DNA of 64,000 bases from GCA-2725625 sp964574215 (GTDB lineage Bacteria; Pseudomonadota; Alphaproteobacteria; Rhodospirillales; UBA2165), in the NCBI GenBank assembly GCA_964574215.1, contig CAZNLR010000019.1:17610-81609 (forward strand), in the 5' to 3' direction. A program made the position numbers and the translations under genes. The notes beneath the pieces are model-generated. The model was given only the letters and a program-made list of their open reading frames with translations, had not been told where the DNA came from and ran no database searches. Shown here one piece after another: positions 44,625 to 53,386 of this stretch (its first letter is position 1; each line of letters begins with the position of its first letter).

Positions 44625-44679
44625 TAATTAAGTAATCTGTCCCCGAATTAGAGAATTTCGGGGACAGATTACTTAATTA
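44625..44679. repeat. Long inverted repeat AATTAAGTAATCTGTCCCCG
   Basis: The left arm (44625-44649) and right arm (44654-44679) match perfectly except one extra T, around the loop AGAG. Sequences of the form AAGTAATCTGTCCCC...GGGGACAGATTACTT are a repeat type found near REP-associated transposases in many proteobacteria (from memory). It lies between the HD-GYP gene and the TetR promoter, ending three bases before the -35. Confidence 0.8.
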
Positions 44680-44681
44680 TT

Positions 44682-44710
44682 TTGACATTCAGGCCTGTTT
44701 TCCGTAAATT
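44682..44710 (+). promoter_or_regulatory. Sigma-70-type promoter of the TetR gene
   Basis: TTGACA at 44682-44687, 17-base spacer, TAAATT at 44705-44710. The -10 end predicts a transcript start at about 44717-44718, which coincides with the ATG, so the message may be leaderless. Confidence 0.7.
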
Positions 44711-44741
44711 TGGTCAAATGACCAAGTTAATTGACCAAATT
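44707..44741. promoter_or_regulatory. Candidate TetR operator overlapping -10 and start codon
   Basis: Perfect 11-bp arms AATTTGGTCAA (44707-44717) and TTGACCAAATT (44731-44741); an inner TTGGTCA/TGACCAA pair (44710-44725) overlaps them. Location on the promoter and start suits autoregulation. Confidence 0.65.
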
Positions 44742-45398
44742 AATGCTCCTCGACCCTTTGGCGACCGTTTGGATGGGAAAGAGGGAGAGATTATCCGGGC
44801 GGCTTACCGTTGTGTCGTCGAGCGGGGCATTGCCGCGACGACGACCCACGCCGTGGCCGATTACGCCGGCATCAATCAAGGGAATATTCACTATTATTTC
44901 CGCACCAAAGATGCGTTGCTGGAAAGGTTGCTGGAGGAAATGTTTTCGAATTCCGTGAACAACATTCGTGCTGTCGCCAATGGTGATCTGTCCCCTCGGG
45001 AAAAAATGTCCCTTATCCTATCTCTCGGATCGTCCTTGGTGGGGCCGCGCCGGGATGAGTTGGTGGTGTTTTTCGCCTTTTGGGCCCATGCCATGTCCAA
45101 TGGCGGCAATTGGCGGCAACTCTATGTCGATCTGTTCCGGAAATTCCGCGGCACCATCGTCGCCATCCTTAAACAAGAGCAATGGTCTCAATTCAATATC
45201 AAAGGTGGTGAGGAGGCGGTGGCCTCCATGGTGGTGGCCATCGTGCAAGGTCTGGGACTGCAGTATATTATGGATCCCGCCGCCGTGGAGCAGGCGGATT
45301 TGGACGCCGCTCTCAACGATCTGTTTGATAACGTTTTGGTCGGCGGGGCGGCGGCTGTTCCTCCCATTGAGGCTTCCCAAGAGGAGTATGGGATATGA
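44718..45398 (+). CDS. TetR family transcriptional regulator
   Basis: About 226 residues from ATG 44718 (upstream frame to 44682 lies in the promoter). The N-terminal TetR helix-turn-helix reads EGEIIRAAYRCVVERGIAA...AVADYAGINQGNIHYYFRTKDALLERLL. The C-terminal ligand domain resembles those of BetI/AcrR relatives. No ribosome-binding site precedes the ATG, in keeping with a leaderless message. It overlaps the next gene (ATGA) and would control the truncated hydrolase/TRAP/cysteine hydrolase group. Confidence 0.88.
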   Translation: MTKLIDQINAPRPFGDRLDGKEGEIIRAAYRCVVERGIAATTTHAVADYAGINQGNIHYYFRTKDALLERLLEEMFSNSVNNIRAVANGDLSPREKMSLILSLGSSLVGPRRDELVVFFAFWAHAMSNGGNWRQLYVDLFRKFRGTIVAILKQEQWSQFNIKGGEEAVASMVVAIVQGLGLQYIMDPAAVEQADLDAALNDLFDNVLVGGAAAVPPIEASQEEYGI

Positions 45399-45932
45399 TC
45401 GCAGATGTTGAACGTAGGGATTTTACCGTCTCCGCCGAAGATGGCGTGACGCTGTCAATCGTAGAAAAATCAACGGGAGAACGGGAGCAGCCGAAAATTC
45501 TGCTGGTTCACGGGTCGGGATGCGGTTGGGAATACTGGGACGTGCCGGTCCGGGATTACAGCATCATGGACGGTATGGCGCTTGAGGGCTTCAATGTCTA
45601 CGCCATGGAGTGCCGCGGCTACGGCCGCAGCGACCGGGTCGATGGCCGGACTGTGACGGCGGAACGCATGGCGGCGGATGCCGCCATTGTCGCCCGGTCA
45701 ATCGCCACTGAAGACGAGAAGGTTGGTCTGGTGGGTCATTCGTCATCGGGCGCTGTCGTTCTGACGGCGGCGGCGAAATATGACCGTTTATGGTCCCGCC
45801 TGGTCGTGCTGGGCGCCCCCTACAAAGTCATCAACCCTCAGTTTCAGGCCTACGCCAGCCAAATGATCGAGGCTGCCGAACAGGGTGGCGAAGACACGGT
45901 TCCCAACGGTCATCATCTGGAAATCGAAACTC
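45395..45932 (+). pseudogene. Alpha/beta hydrolase, 3' part lost by deletion
   Basis: The frame begins with an alpha/beta hydrolase: ILLVHGSGCGWEYWD, ECRGYGRSD and nucleophile GHSSSGAV, and remains hydrolase-like to about residue 178 (QMIEAAEQGGEDT). Past about 45930 the frame turns into Arg/His-rich nonsense up to a stop at 46165, because it reads out-of-frame through the 3' end of a TRAP permease gene. The catalytic Asp and His are missing, so activity is unlikely. The end given is the approximate junction. The start overlaps the TetR stop (ATGA). Confidence 0.75.
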
Positions 45933-46235
45933 GGCTGTGTGTTGGACAGCATTGCCATGATGCTGCTGACCGTGCCCATCTTTTATCCCTTGGTGGCGGG
46001 TCTGGGCTACGATCTGATCTGGTTCGGCATCATCGTCGTGGTGGTGATCGAAATCAGCCTGATCACGCCGCCCATCGGATTGAACGTCTATGTGTTGCGG
46101 GCGACCCTGCCCGACGTGCCCTTGGGCACCATTTTCCGGGGCGTGACGCCGTTTATTGTCGCTGATGTGGTGCGGTTGGCGCTCTTGGTTCTGGCGCCCG
46201 GTTTCGTTATGCTGTTGCCCAATTTGATGGACTGA
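45925..46235 (+). pseudogene. TRAP transporter large permease (DctM), 3' fragment
   Basis: In the frame of 45885-46235 the peptide from about 45925 is the last ~100 residues of a DctM protein: CVLDSIAMMLLTVPIFYPL, EISLITPPIGLNVYVLRA and DVPLGTIFRGVTPFIVADV. The first three quarters of the gene, and any dctQ/dctP, are absent. The join to the hydrolase is direct, with no insertion sequence, consistent with a deletion. The fragment is followed by an intact cysteine hydrolase gene 19 bases later. Confidence 0.8.
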
Positions 46236-46254
46236 ATCCGAAAGAGGCGCCGCC

Positions 46255-46938
46255 ATGCATCCCACAGACCTGCCGCAGGAAGTGAAAGACCGGGTGATCG
46301 CCCGGCGGGGAAAACTCCATCTCTACGAGGACCTCGTTCCAGCCAAGTCGGCATTAATTGTCATTGATATGCAGAACGCCTTCATGGAACCCGGAGCGGT
46401 GGCAGAGGTGCCAATCGCCAGAGAGATCGTTCCCAATATTAACCGTTTGGCGAAAGTATGCCGGGAGTCGGGCGGGACCGTCGCCTGGGTTCAGGTGACG
46501 ACTTCGCCCAAAGGAAGCCCGGATTACTGGCCGGGCTTGTTGGAACACGTCAACACCGAAGAGCGGGCGGCGCGTTTTGTCGAAGCCCTGGCGGAAGGCG
46601 GCCACGGTCACGCTATCTGGCCCGAACTGGATGTCAAAGACGGCGATATGGTTGTCAAAAAAAACCGCTATTCGGCTTTCCTGCCGGGGGCCAGTGATCT
46701 TGCAGATCAGTTGAAGGAGCGTGGCATCGATACGGTTATCATCACCGGCACGCTCACCAATGTCTGTTGCGAAAGCTCCGCCCGGGACGCCATGATGACC
46801 GACTTCAAAACCATAATGGTCTCCGACGGCAACGCCTGCCTCCGCGACGACGAACACCTTGCCGCCCTCAGTACTGTTCTTCAGGTTTTTGGTGACGTTT
46901 TTACGACGGACGAATTAGAGGAACTTCTTTCTATCTGA
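46255..46938 (+). CDS. Cysteine hydrolase family protein (isochorismatase-like)
   Basis: 227 residues. The catalytic triad of the family can be placed: Asp38 in VIDMQNAF, Lys in MVVKKNRYSAF (135/136) and Cys171 in TGTLTNVCCESSARDAM. Relatives include N-carbamoylsarcosine amidase, ureidoacrylate amidohydrolase (RutB) and nicotinamidase; the substrate here is not clear. ATG 46255 has GAGGCG before it. It is the last intact member of the TetR-led group. Confidence 0.92.
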   Translation: MHPTDLPQEVKDRVIARRGKLHLYEDLVPAKSALIVIDMQNAFMEPGAVAEVPIAREIVPNINRLAKVCRESGGTVAWVQVTTSPKGSPDYWPGLLEHVNTEERAARFVEALAEGGHGHAIWPELDVKDGDMVVKKNRYSAFLPGASDLADQLKERGIDTVIITGTLTNVCCESSARDAMMTDFKTIMVSDGNACLRDDEHLAALSTVLQVFGDVFTTDELEELLSI

Positions 46939-47869
46939 CGAGCTGTCCCGCGATAATGCCGCCCAGGATCAGCCAACTGAAGAGCCGATTCGATTTGAAC
47001 TTGGCGAGACAGTCGTGCGGGTTGTCGATGTCAATGTCCCAGGCCTGCCAGAAAGATTGAACGCCCGCCAGCGCCAGACCCAGATAAAACGGCCAGGTCA
47101 ACCCCACCTGCCAGCCCGCAACCCCGACTAGCGTGATAGCCAGCCCGTAGAAAACATATAGCCAGGGCCTGGTATTGTCCCCTAGTTTGAGGGCCGAGGA
47201 TTTAACGCCGACCAGGAGGTCGTCCTCCTTGTCCTGGTGGGCGTAGATGGTGTCGTAGCCGAGGGTCCAGAAAATACCTGCCACATATAGAATGAGCGCC
47301 GGCGTCTGCAAATCGCCCCGGACCGCCGCCCATCCCAGCAACGCCCCCCAATTGAAAGTCAGACCCAGCACAAACTGGGGCCAATAGGTGATGCGCTTCA
47401 TAAAGGGATAAATGACCACCAACACCAGGCTTGCTGCACCGACGCCGACGGCGAAACTGTTGAACTGGAGCAAAATTGCCAGGCCGATCAGTCCGAGCGC
47501 CAGCATGTAGACGACGGCCTGTAGCACCGAAACATCGCCCGACGGAATGGGCCGGTCGGCGGTGCGGGCGATCATACCATCGAAATTCCGGTCGGTGATG
47601 TCGTTGAAGGTGCAGCCCGCTCCCCGCATGATCAGGGCGCCCATTCCGAACAGCGCAATCAGCCACAGGCTGGGCCATCCCGGCGTCGCCAGGGCAATGC
47701 TCCACCAGCACGGAAACAGCAGCAGCCACGTACCAATGGGCCGGTCGAACCGGGCCATACGTGCATAGGGTCGCGCCGCCGTCGGTAGATAATGATCGAC
47801 CCAACTGCCTTTGGGAATATCGCTGGCTTGCAGGTCGGATGCCTGGTCTGGCGTGTGCGTTTGTTCCAT
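46931..47869 (-). CDS. ubiA: 4-hydroxybenzoate polyprenyltransferase
   Basis: About 312 residues, eight or nine membrane helices. The first Asp-rich motif NDITDRNFDGMIARTADRP and the second YDTIYAHQDKEDD are those of UbiA. It attaches the polyprenyl tail to 4-hydroxybenzoate, the first membrane step of ubiquinone synthesis. The start ATG 47869 is preferred as its upstream extension is Arg/Pro-rich and lacks a ribosome site. Convergent with the cysteine hydrolase, overlapping it by a few bases. Confidence 0.95.
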   Translation of the reverse strand: MEQTHTPDQASDLQASDIPKGSWVDHYLPTAARPYARMARFDRPIGTWLLLFPCWWSIALATPGWPSLWLIALFGMGALIMRGAGCTFNDITDRNFDGMIARTADRPIPSGDVSVLQAVVYMLALGLIGLAILLQFNSFAVGVGAASLVLVVIYPFMKRITYWPQFVLGLTFNWGALLGWAAVRGDLQTPALILYVAGIFWTLGYDTIYAHQDKEDDLLVGVKSSALKLGDNTRPWLYVFYGLAITLVGVAGWQVGLTWPFYLGLALAGVQSFWQAWDIDIDNPHDCLAKFKSNRLFSWLILGGIIAGQLVR

Positions 47870-47976
47870 GGCGCCATTATCCCGCTTGAAGGGCACCGGT
47901 GCAATCAAAGACCTGCAACATGGCCGCATGATACGAGGCGTTGGAATCTCCGGGTTAAATTGGCTAAAAGAGTTAG

Positions 47977-48702
47977 ATGGACGCGAAAATCAGGCTTTTT
48001 ATCAATGACGATCTGACGGCGGGAGCAATAGTTCAACTTTCTCCGGATCAAACGCATTACCTTAAGAATGTCATGCGCCAAGACGCCGGGGGAAACGTGC
48101 TGCTGTTCAATGGCCGGCAGGGAGAGTGGATGGCGAAAATCGACTCCCTGGGCAAGAAGGGCGCAATTCTCTCGATCCTTGAGAAGACGAGGGAGCAGAG
48201 GAGTGAGCCGGAAGTCTGGCTGCTCTTCGCACCGGTTAAAAAATCCGGCACGGATATGATTGCGGAAAAAGCCACTGAATTGGGTGTCACCAGATTGTGG
48301 CCGGTGATAACCGAACGTACCAATGTGGAACGGGTAAAAACCGAACGTCTGAAAGCCAATGTCATTGAGGCGGCCGAGCAATGCCGCCGCCTGACAGTTC
48401 CCGACGTGCGCGAACCCGAGAAGCTTGCCGACGTGCTTGCCGACTGGAACCCGGGGCGGCGCTTGATCGTGTTGGACGAAACCGGTGACGGTGATCCTCT
48501 CGCCGAAATTCTCAAGCGGGAACGGAAACCAGAGGGTGACGCTTTATTGATTGGTCCGGAAGGCGGATTTTCAAGATCGGAGCTTGACGCCATGGGGAAT
48601 CTCCCCTTTGTTACCACCGCCAGTCTCGGGGACCGGATTCTTCGCGCAGAAACGGCGGCCTTGGCATCGCTTGCCGTTTGGCAGGCCTTGTCCCAGGCCT
48701 GA
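47977..48702 (+). CDS. rsmE: 16S rRNA (uracil1498-N3)-methyltransferase
   Basis: 241 residues of the SPOUT class. The C-terminal knot motifs VLDETGDG, LLIGPEGGFSRSEL and SLGDRILRAETAALASLAVWQA are diagnostic of RsmE; the N-terminal PUA-like domain includes LKNVMRQDAGGNVLLFNG. It methylates U1498 in 16S rRNA. It is divergent from ubiA and followed by gshA, as in many alphaproteobacteria. Confidence 0.96.
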   Translation: MDAKIRLFINDDLTAGAIVQLSPDQTHYLKNVMRQDAGGNVLLFNGRQGEWMAKIDSLGKKGAILSILEKTREQRSEPEVWLLFAPVKKSGTDMIAEKATELGVTRLWPVITERTNVERVKTERLKANVIEAAEQCRRLTVPDVREPEKLADVLADWNPGRRLIVLDETGDGDPLAEILKRERKPEGDALLIGPEGGFSRSELDAMGNLPFVTTASLGDRILRAETAALASLAVWQALSQA

Positions 48703-48761
48703 ATTTCGGATTTAAACGGCGAGTGGCATATTGAGTCTACGCATGAAAGAAAATAGATACG

Positions 48762-50123
48762 ATGAACGATAATAAGAATAACAACGTGATAGAAAATAAG
48801 GCTCAATTAGTCACTTTTTTGGAATCCGGCTGCAAACCCGAAGATCAATGGAAAATCGGCACCGAGCATGAAAAATTCGGTTTTGATCCCGATACCTTGA
48901 AACCGCTTACCTATGAAGGGCCAAAGGGAATTCGGGCCTTCCTGGAAGGGATGGAGCGGTTCGACTGGACGCCGGTTTTGGAAAACGGCCAGCCCATCGC
49001 CCTGATCAAGTCAGATCACAGTTCGGTCACCCTGGAGCCCGGCGGGCAGGTCGAGCTTTCCGGCGCGCCCCTGGACACCATTCATCAGACCTGCCGGGAA
49101 GTGGGCCTCCATCTCAACCAGGCCAAGGAAATCGCCGGTGAACTGGGCATCAGTTTCATGGGGATGGGCTATCAGCCCAGATGGGCGCTTTCCGATATCG
49201 AATGGATGCCCAAGGGCCGCTACGAAATCATGCGCAACTATATGCCGACCAAGGGCGATCTCGGTCTTCATATGATGCTGGCGACCTGCACGGTGCAGGT
49301 CAATCTGGACTTTGCCTCGGAAGCCCACATGACCGAAATGTTCCGCACGTCGCTGGCGGTACAGCCGGTGGCGACGGCCTTGTGGGCATCGTCCCCCTTC
49401 CGGGAGGGGGCGAAGTCGGGATATCTCAGCTACCGCAGCCACATCTGGACCGATACCGACCCCGACCGGTGCGGCCTGCTGCCCTTCGTTTTTGAAGACG
49501 ATTTCGGGTTCGAACGCTACGTGGACTATATGCTGGAAGTACCCATGTATTTCGTCTACCGGGACGGCAATTATATCGATGCTTCGGGCCAGTCCTTTCG
49601 GGATTTTCTGTCGGGAAGTTTGCCGGCCCTGCCCGGCGAGAAGCCCACCATGAAGGATTGGGAAGACCATCTCACCACGGTGTTTCCGGAAGTCCGCTTA
49701 AAGAAATACATCGAAATGAGGGGCGCCGACGGCGGGCCGTGGAACCGGCTTTGCGCGTTGCCGGCTTTTTGGGTGGGGCTGATGTATGACCAGGAGGCTT
49801 TGTCGGCGGTCAGCGACCTCATCAGCGATTGGGGCTATGAAGAAATTTCAGCGTTGCGGGACAATGTGCCCAAGTCGGCCCTGAAAACGGAATTCAGAGG
49901 CGGCACGGTCCGGGACCTTGCGCTTCAATTGCTGGATATCGCCAAGGGGGGTCTAAACCGGCGGGCCAAGTCGGACAGTTCCGGACGGGATGAAAGCATA
50001 TTCTTAGATCCGCTCCATAAAATAGCCGAAAGCGGCGTCACGCCGGCCGAAGACCTGCTTGCGTCTTTCGACGGCGACTGGAACGGCAGCGTCGATCCGG
50101 TCTTCGAAGCGTTGGCGTATTAA
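48762..50123 (+). CDS. gshA: Glutamate--cysteine ligase (alphaproteobacterial/plant type)
   Basis: 453 residues of the GCS2 class found in alphaproteobacteria and plants. Landmarks: WKIGTEHEKFGFDPDTLKPL, SVTLEPGGQVELSGAPLDTIHQTCRE, and MRNYMPTKGDLGLHMMLATCTVQVNLDF. It makes gamma-glutamylcysteine, the first step to glutathione. It follows rsmE by about 60 bases and is probably co-transcribed. Confidence 0.96.
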   Translation: MNDNKNNNVIENKAQLVTFLESGCKPEDQWKIGTEHEKFGFDPDTLKPLTYEGPKGIRAFLEGMERFDWTPVLENGQPIALIKSDHSSVTLEPGGQVELSGAPLDTIHQTCREVGLHLNQAKEIAGELGISFMGMGYQPRWALSDIEWMPKGRYEIMRNYMPTKGDLGLHMMLATCTVQVNLDFASEAHMTEMFRTSLAVQPVATALWASSPFREGAKSGYLSYRSHIWTDTDPDRCGLLPFVFEDDFGFERYVDYMLEVPMYFVYRDGNYIDASGQSFRDFLSGSLPALPGEKPTMKDWEDHLTTVFPEVRLKKYIEMRGADGGPWNRLCALPAFWVGLMYDQEALSAVSDLISDWGYEEISALRDNVPKSALKTEFRGGTVRDLALQLLDIAKGGLNRRAKSDSSGRDESIFLDPLHKIAESGVTPAEDLLASFDGDWNGSVDPVFEALAY

Positions 50124-50178
50124 GAGCCCAAAGGGAGCAATTATGGATATTAGGGTATGACGGCAAGTCATGCGCTAT

Positions 50179-51633
50179 TTATCGTATCAGCGTCACCACT
50201 TGTTTGGTGACCATACTGAATCCCAGATAATCGTAAGCCCAACCGTTGTCGGTGACGGCTTCTTGAAAAGCTTTAAATTCGTCTTCGCGCCAATGCCGGT
50301 TGCCAATATATTCATCAAACACAATCACGGTGCCTTCAACAATTTGTGGCGCCAGAATATCAAAAATTGTTTTAGTAGATTCATAAGTATCGCAGTCGAC
50401 ATTGATGAACCGCACCGGACCCCTGTGGGTTATTGCGAATTCCGGCAACGTCTGATCGAACCACCCTTGGATCAATGTGACATGTTCGGGGACGTCCGGA
50501 ATTTCACCACCGGTGGAATAGCTGCCTTTCGGCCGTTCATGCCATTCGCTTTGCAAGCCTTCAAAACTGTCGAAGCCGTGGATTGGCTCATCGGTCAGTT
50601 TGGCGATTTGCCGGATACTGGCGCCGAACCTGACGCCGAATTCCAGGATCAGACCGTCTTCACGTGCGTTCTGGAATGCCAGCTTGAAAGCGTCGATGGG
50701 CGATCCGAAGATTAAAGGCAAATCTGTACCGGTAGATTTCAAATAACGCCAAGCATCAAGGCGTGCATTTGTCAGCGACGATCCTTCTTTTGCCTGGCTA
50801 AAATAGTCTTCTGCCCGTTCCTGAGACCCCGCACAATCCAGGCATATGCCGAGATACAATTTGTTGTTGGCGCTTGGGTTGTTTTCGACCGCCTTTTCAA
50901 GACATTCGATCGACGGTGACAGGTCATTAGGATTAATCAACAATCCGTGTTTGTTAAAGTGGGCTTCCGCGTAGTCAGGATCAATTGCCAAGGCTTTTCC
51001 GAAACTTGTCAAAGCTTCGTCCGTTCGGCCTAAGTCATTAAGAGAATTGCCACAATTGTTATAAGCCTCCTTATAGTCGGGTAAGATTTCAACGGCTCGA
51101 TTGTAGCTGGTCACCGCATCGTCTAACCGCCCCAGTTCATGGAGGGCGAGTCCGAGATTAAAATGAGCAATAGCAAAATCGGGTTGTATTGTGACTGCCT
51201 GACGGAAGCAGTCAGCAGCATCGAACAGCCGTCCCTGTTTCTTGAACACGCTGCCGAGATTGCAATGGGCGCTGGCGTTGTCCGGTTCTATGGCAAGAGC
51301 GCGATTGTAGGCGGCAATTGCCTCTTCCAGTTTTTCCGTCTCTAAAAATATATTGCCGAGATTACAGTGATAGGCCTCATTGTTCGGATTCGTGTCGATG
51401 GCTTTTTCGATTAATTTTTCGGCCGCTTCGCTATGACCCATTTGATGAGCGATTAAACCCAACAAATGATTGGCGTCGGGATTGTCGGGTTCGATCCTGA
51501 GGACTTGGCGGTATGCCGATTCCGCCTCGGACAGATTTCCCGCCTGATGATGCCGGTACCCCTGCTCAATGTATGAGACAGGGTTCGGCGCAGAAAAATC
51601 GTCTGATGCCTCGCCGGGTTTGTCTTTGTTCAT
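50179..51633 (-). CDS. TPR-repeat protein fused to TylF-type methyltransferase domain
   Basis: 484 residues. The first ~270 are tandem tetratricopeptide repeats (YRHHQAGNLSEAESAYRQVL, AYHCNLGNIFLETEKLEEAI and others, each with the A/G-Y-A pattern). The C-terminal ~200 residues match the macrocin O-methyltransferase (TylF) family: LILEFGVRFGASIRQIA, GFDSFEGL, FINVDCDTYESTK and VEGTVIVFDEYIGNRHWRE. The fusion suggests modification of a glycan or protein held by the TPR part; no substrate can be assigned. Convergent with gshA. Confidence 0.88.
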   Translation of the reverse strand: MNKDKPGEASDDFSAPNPVSYIEQGYRHHQAGNLSEAESAYRQVLRIEPDNPDANHLLGLIAHQMGHSEAAEKLIEKAIDTNPNNEAYHCNLGNIFLETEKLEEAIAAYNRALAIEPDNASAHCNLGSVFKKQGRLFDAADCFRQAVTIQPDFAIAHFNLGLALHELGRLDDAVTSYNRAVEILPDYKEAYNNCGNSLNDLGRTDEALTSFGKALAIDPDYAEAHFNKHGLLINPNDLSPSIECLEKAVENNPSANNKLYLGICLDCAGSQERAEDYFSQAKEGSSLTNARLDAWRYLKSTGTDLPLIFGSPIDAFKLAFQNAREDGLILEFGVRFGASIRQIAKLTDEPIHGFDSFEGLQSEWHERPKGSYSTGGEIPDVPEHVTLIQGWFDQTLPEFAITHRGPVRFINVDCDTYESTKTIFDILAPQIVEGTVIVFDEYIGNRHWREDEFKAFQEAVTDNGWAYDYLGFSMVTKQVVTLIR

Positions 51634-51847
51634 TTATTGTCCCCTTGCCGCGTTAAGAGGTTTATAGCCAAAATTTCGGCACCAGGTAAATGCAATCGCA
51701 AATAGGCATTTTCAAAATGTATCAGTGGGACCCATCGTCGACCGGTTTGTACCCACAGGATTGTGACAAGAAAATGAAAAACGTGAACAGCTGAATTGCT
51801 GATACTCATTTACGATCCTTGGGTCGACTTTAAAAATCGAGGATGCG

Positions 51848-52399
51848 ATGCACCGTCTTGCCATTCTAGTTGTTATTCTCGTCCTGGCCGCATCATCTTT
51901 GGCATCAGCCAGGCCGTCGCCCCAACCGGTACCGAGACCGGCGCCCGCTTGGGATGTGTCCGAGTGGATAAACAGCCAAAAATTTGAACTGAACGATCTC
52001 AAGGGACAGGTGGTCATTATCGAGTTCTTCCAACTCTGGTGTCCCGGGTGTAATGCGTTCTCCATTCCTTTGATAAAAAAATGGCATCAACGATTCGCCA
52101 AGGAGATCGAAAACAAACGGCTGAAAATTGTCAGTATTCATACGGTATTCGAAGGATTTGACTTTCAATCACCCGCCCGGCTGCGAAAATTTTTAAAACG
52201 GAAAGATATCCGGCATCCGGTGGGCGTTGACCGGCCGCAAGCCGGAACCCATGTCCCCCGCACCATGGACCGGTTTGGTACAAGCGGTACGCCGGAAATG
52301 GCGATTGTCGATAAAGCAGGGTATATCCGATTCCAAGAGTTTGGTGGATTTCAGATTGAACCGGCGGAGCGATTGATACGCAGGCTTCTAAAAGAATAG
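51848..52399 (+). CDS. TlpA-like thioredoxin-fold protein, exported
   Basis: 183 residues with a signal peptide ending near ASSLASA. The thioredoxin fold contains the redox motif CPGC (Cys65, Cys68) in FFQLWCPGCNAFSIPL and the later cis-Pro region TSGTPEMAIVDKAGYI. The CPGC motif is less common than CxxC variants WCGPC in TlpA, but keeps both cysteines. It should act as a periplasmic thiol-disulfide reductase or cytochrome c maturation helper. No clear operon partner. Confidence 0.87.
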   Translation: MHRLAILVVILVLAASSLASARPSPQPVPRPAPAWDVSEWINSQKFELNDLKGQVVIIEFFQLWCPGCNAFSIPLIKKWHQRFAKEIENKRLKIVSIHTVFEGFDFQSPARLRKFLKRKDIRHPVGVDRPQAGTHVPRTMDRFGTSGTPEMAIVDKAGYIRFQEFGGFQIEPAERLIRRLLKE

Positions 52400-52412
52400 C
52401 TAATTTTAATGC

Positions 52413-53225
52413 TTATTCCGCCTGCGCCAGATACTCGGCGCGGACGGCGCGAATTTGCTCTTTGATTTTACTGCCGAAGGTCGACATTTCCTGTTCTTCT
52501 TTGTCGCTGAGGGGATCGACGATGCCTTTGATGAAAGCGGGTTTATTCCTGGCCCGCGCCCACCAGGCTCGAACCCCCGGTCGCTCCTCGGTCCAGATAT
52601 CCATTAGATTCAGGAAATCCAGCCGGGCGGCATAGGGCATGATATTGATGTCGGCCAGGCTGTAACCGGATGGCACCAGCCAGTCGCTGCCGCCCGCCAA
52701 TGCCGTCTCCATATTGGCGAAGGCTTTTTCATAGGCCGCCACGCCCCGGAATACATAGGGCGATTCGACGCCTTTCTCGTAAGTGGACATAAACCGGTCC
52801 CGCCGTTTGGGATCGCCCACATTGCGAAACCTGATATCCCGCTGTTCGTCGGTCATATTTTTCATGCGTTCCCGGAACATGGCGGAAAAACTGATCTCCA
52901 CCACTCCTTCGTGGAGGCCTTCATCGACGGCCTTGCTCCACAGACGCATCTGGGACCGTTCAAAGGGATCATCCGGTTTCAGGCTGGGGTCGGGAAAGGT
53001 TTCGTCCAGATATTCGCAAATCAGCGTGGATTCGATGATCGGATTGCCGTCGTGAACGAGGGTTGGCACCAGTCCTTTCGGGTTCAGTTTGAGATACTCC
53101 GGATCGTACTGTTCGCTGGTGAAGAGGTTCACTTCCCTGGTTTCCCAGGTCTGGCCTTTCTCGGACAAGGTAATGCGGACCTTCTGGGCGCAGACCGAAT
53201 TGCCGAACTGGTAAAGCGTAAGCAT
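52413..53225 (-). CDS. Glutathione S-transferase family protein
   Basis: About 270 residues from ATG 53225 (MLTLYQFGNSVCAQKVRITLSEKG). The N-terminal thioredoxin-like GST domain has the SVCAQKVR site (Ser/Cys near the active position) and the glutathione-binding PTLVHDGNPIIESTLICEYLDE. The C-terminal helical domain is longer than usual. A longer frame up to 53387 has no credible start. The gene shows no operon partner; divergent from the di-iron protein gene. Substrate unknown. Confidence 0.88.
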   Translation of the reverse strand: MLTLYQFGNSVCAQKVRITLSEKGQTWETREVNLFTSEQYDPEYLKLNPKGLVPTLVHDGNPIIESTLICEYLDETFPDPSLKPDDPFERSQMRLWSKAVDEGLHEGVVEISFSAMFRERMKNMTDEQRDIRFRNVGDPKRRDRFMSTYEKGVESPYVFRGVAAYEKAFANMETALAGGSDWLVPSGYSLADINIMPYAARLDFLNLMDIWTEERPGVRAWWARARNKPAFIKGIVDPLSDKEEQEMSTFGSKIKEQIRAVRAEYLAQAE

Positions 53226-53386
53226 GGCGGTTCCGTTCAAGAACTTAGATATCTGTAGCGGCAACCTATCAAATTCAGGGAGCGTTGAAAAACCTCCCGC
53301 CCCAAAACAAATTAGAATGCGACTTGATCGCAAAAAATTAAAGACTATGCTTTTCAAGTACAGCAATCGGGATGAGGAGAATTTCA

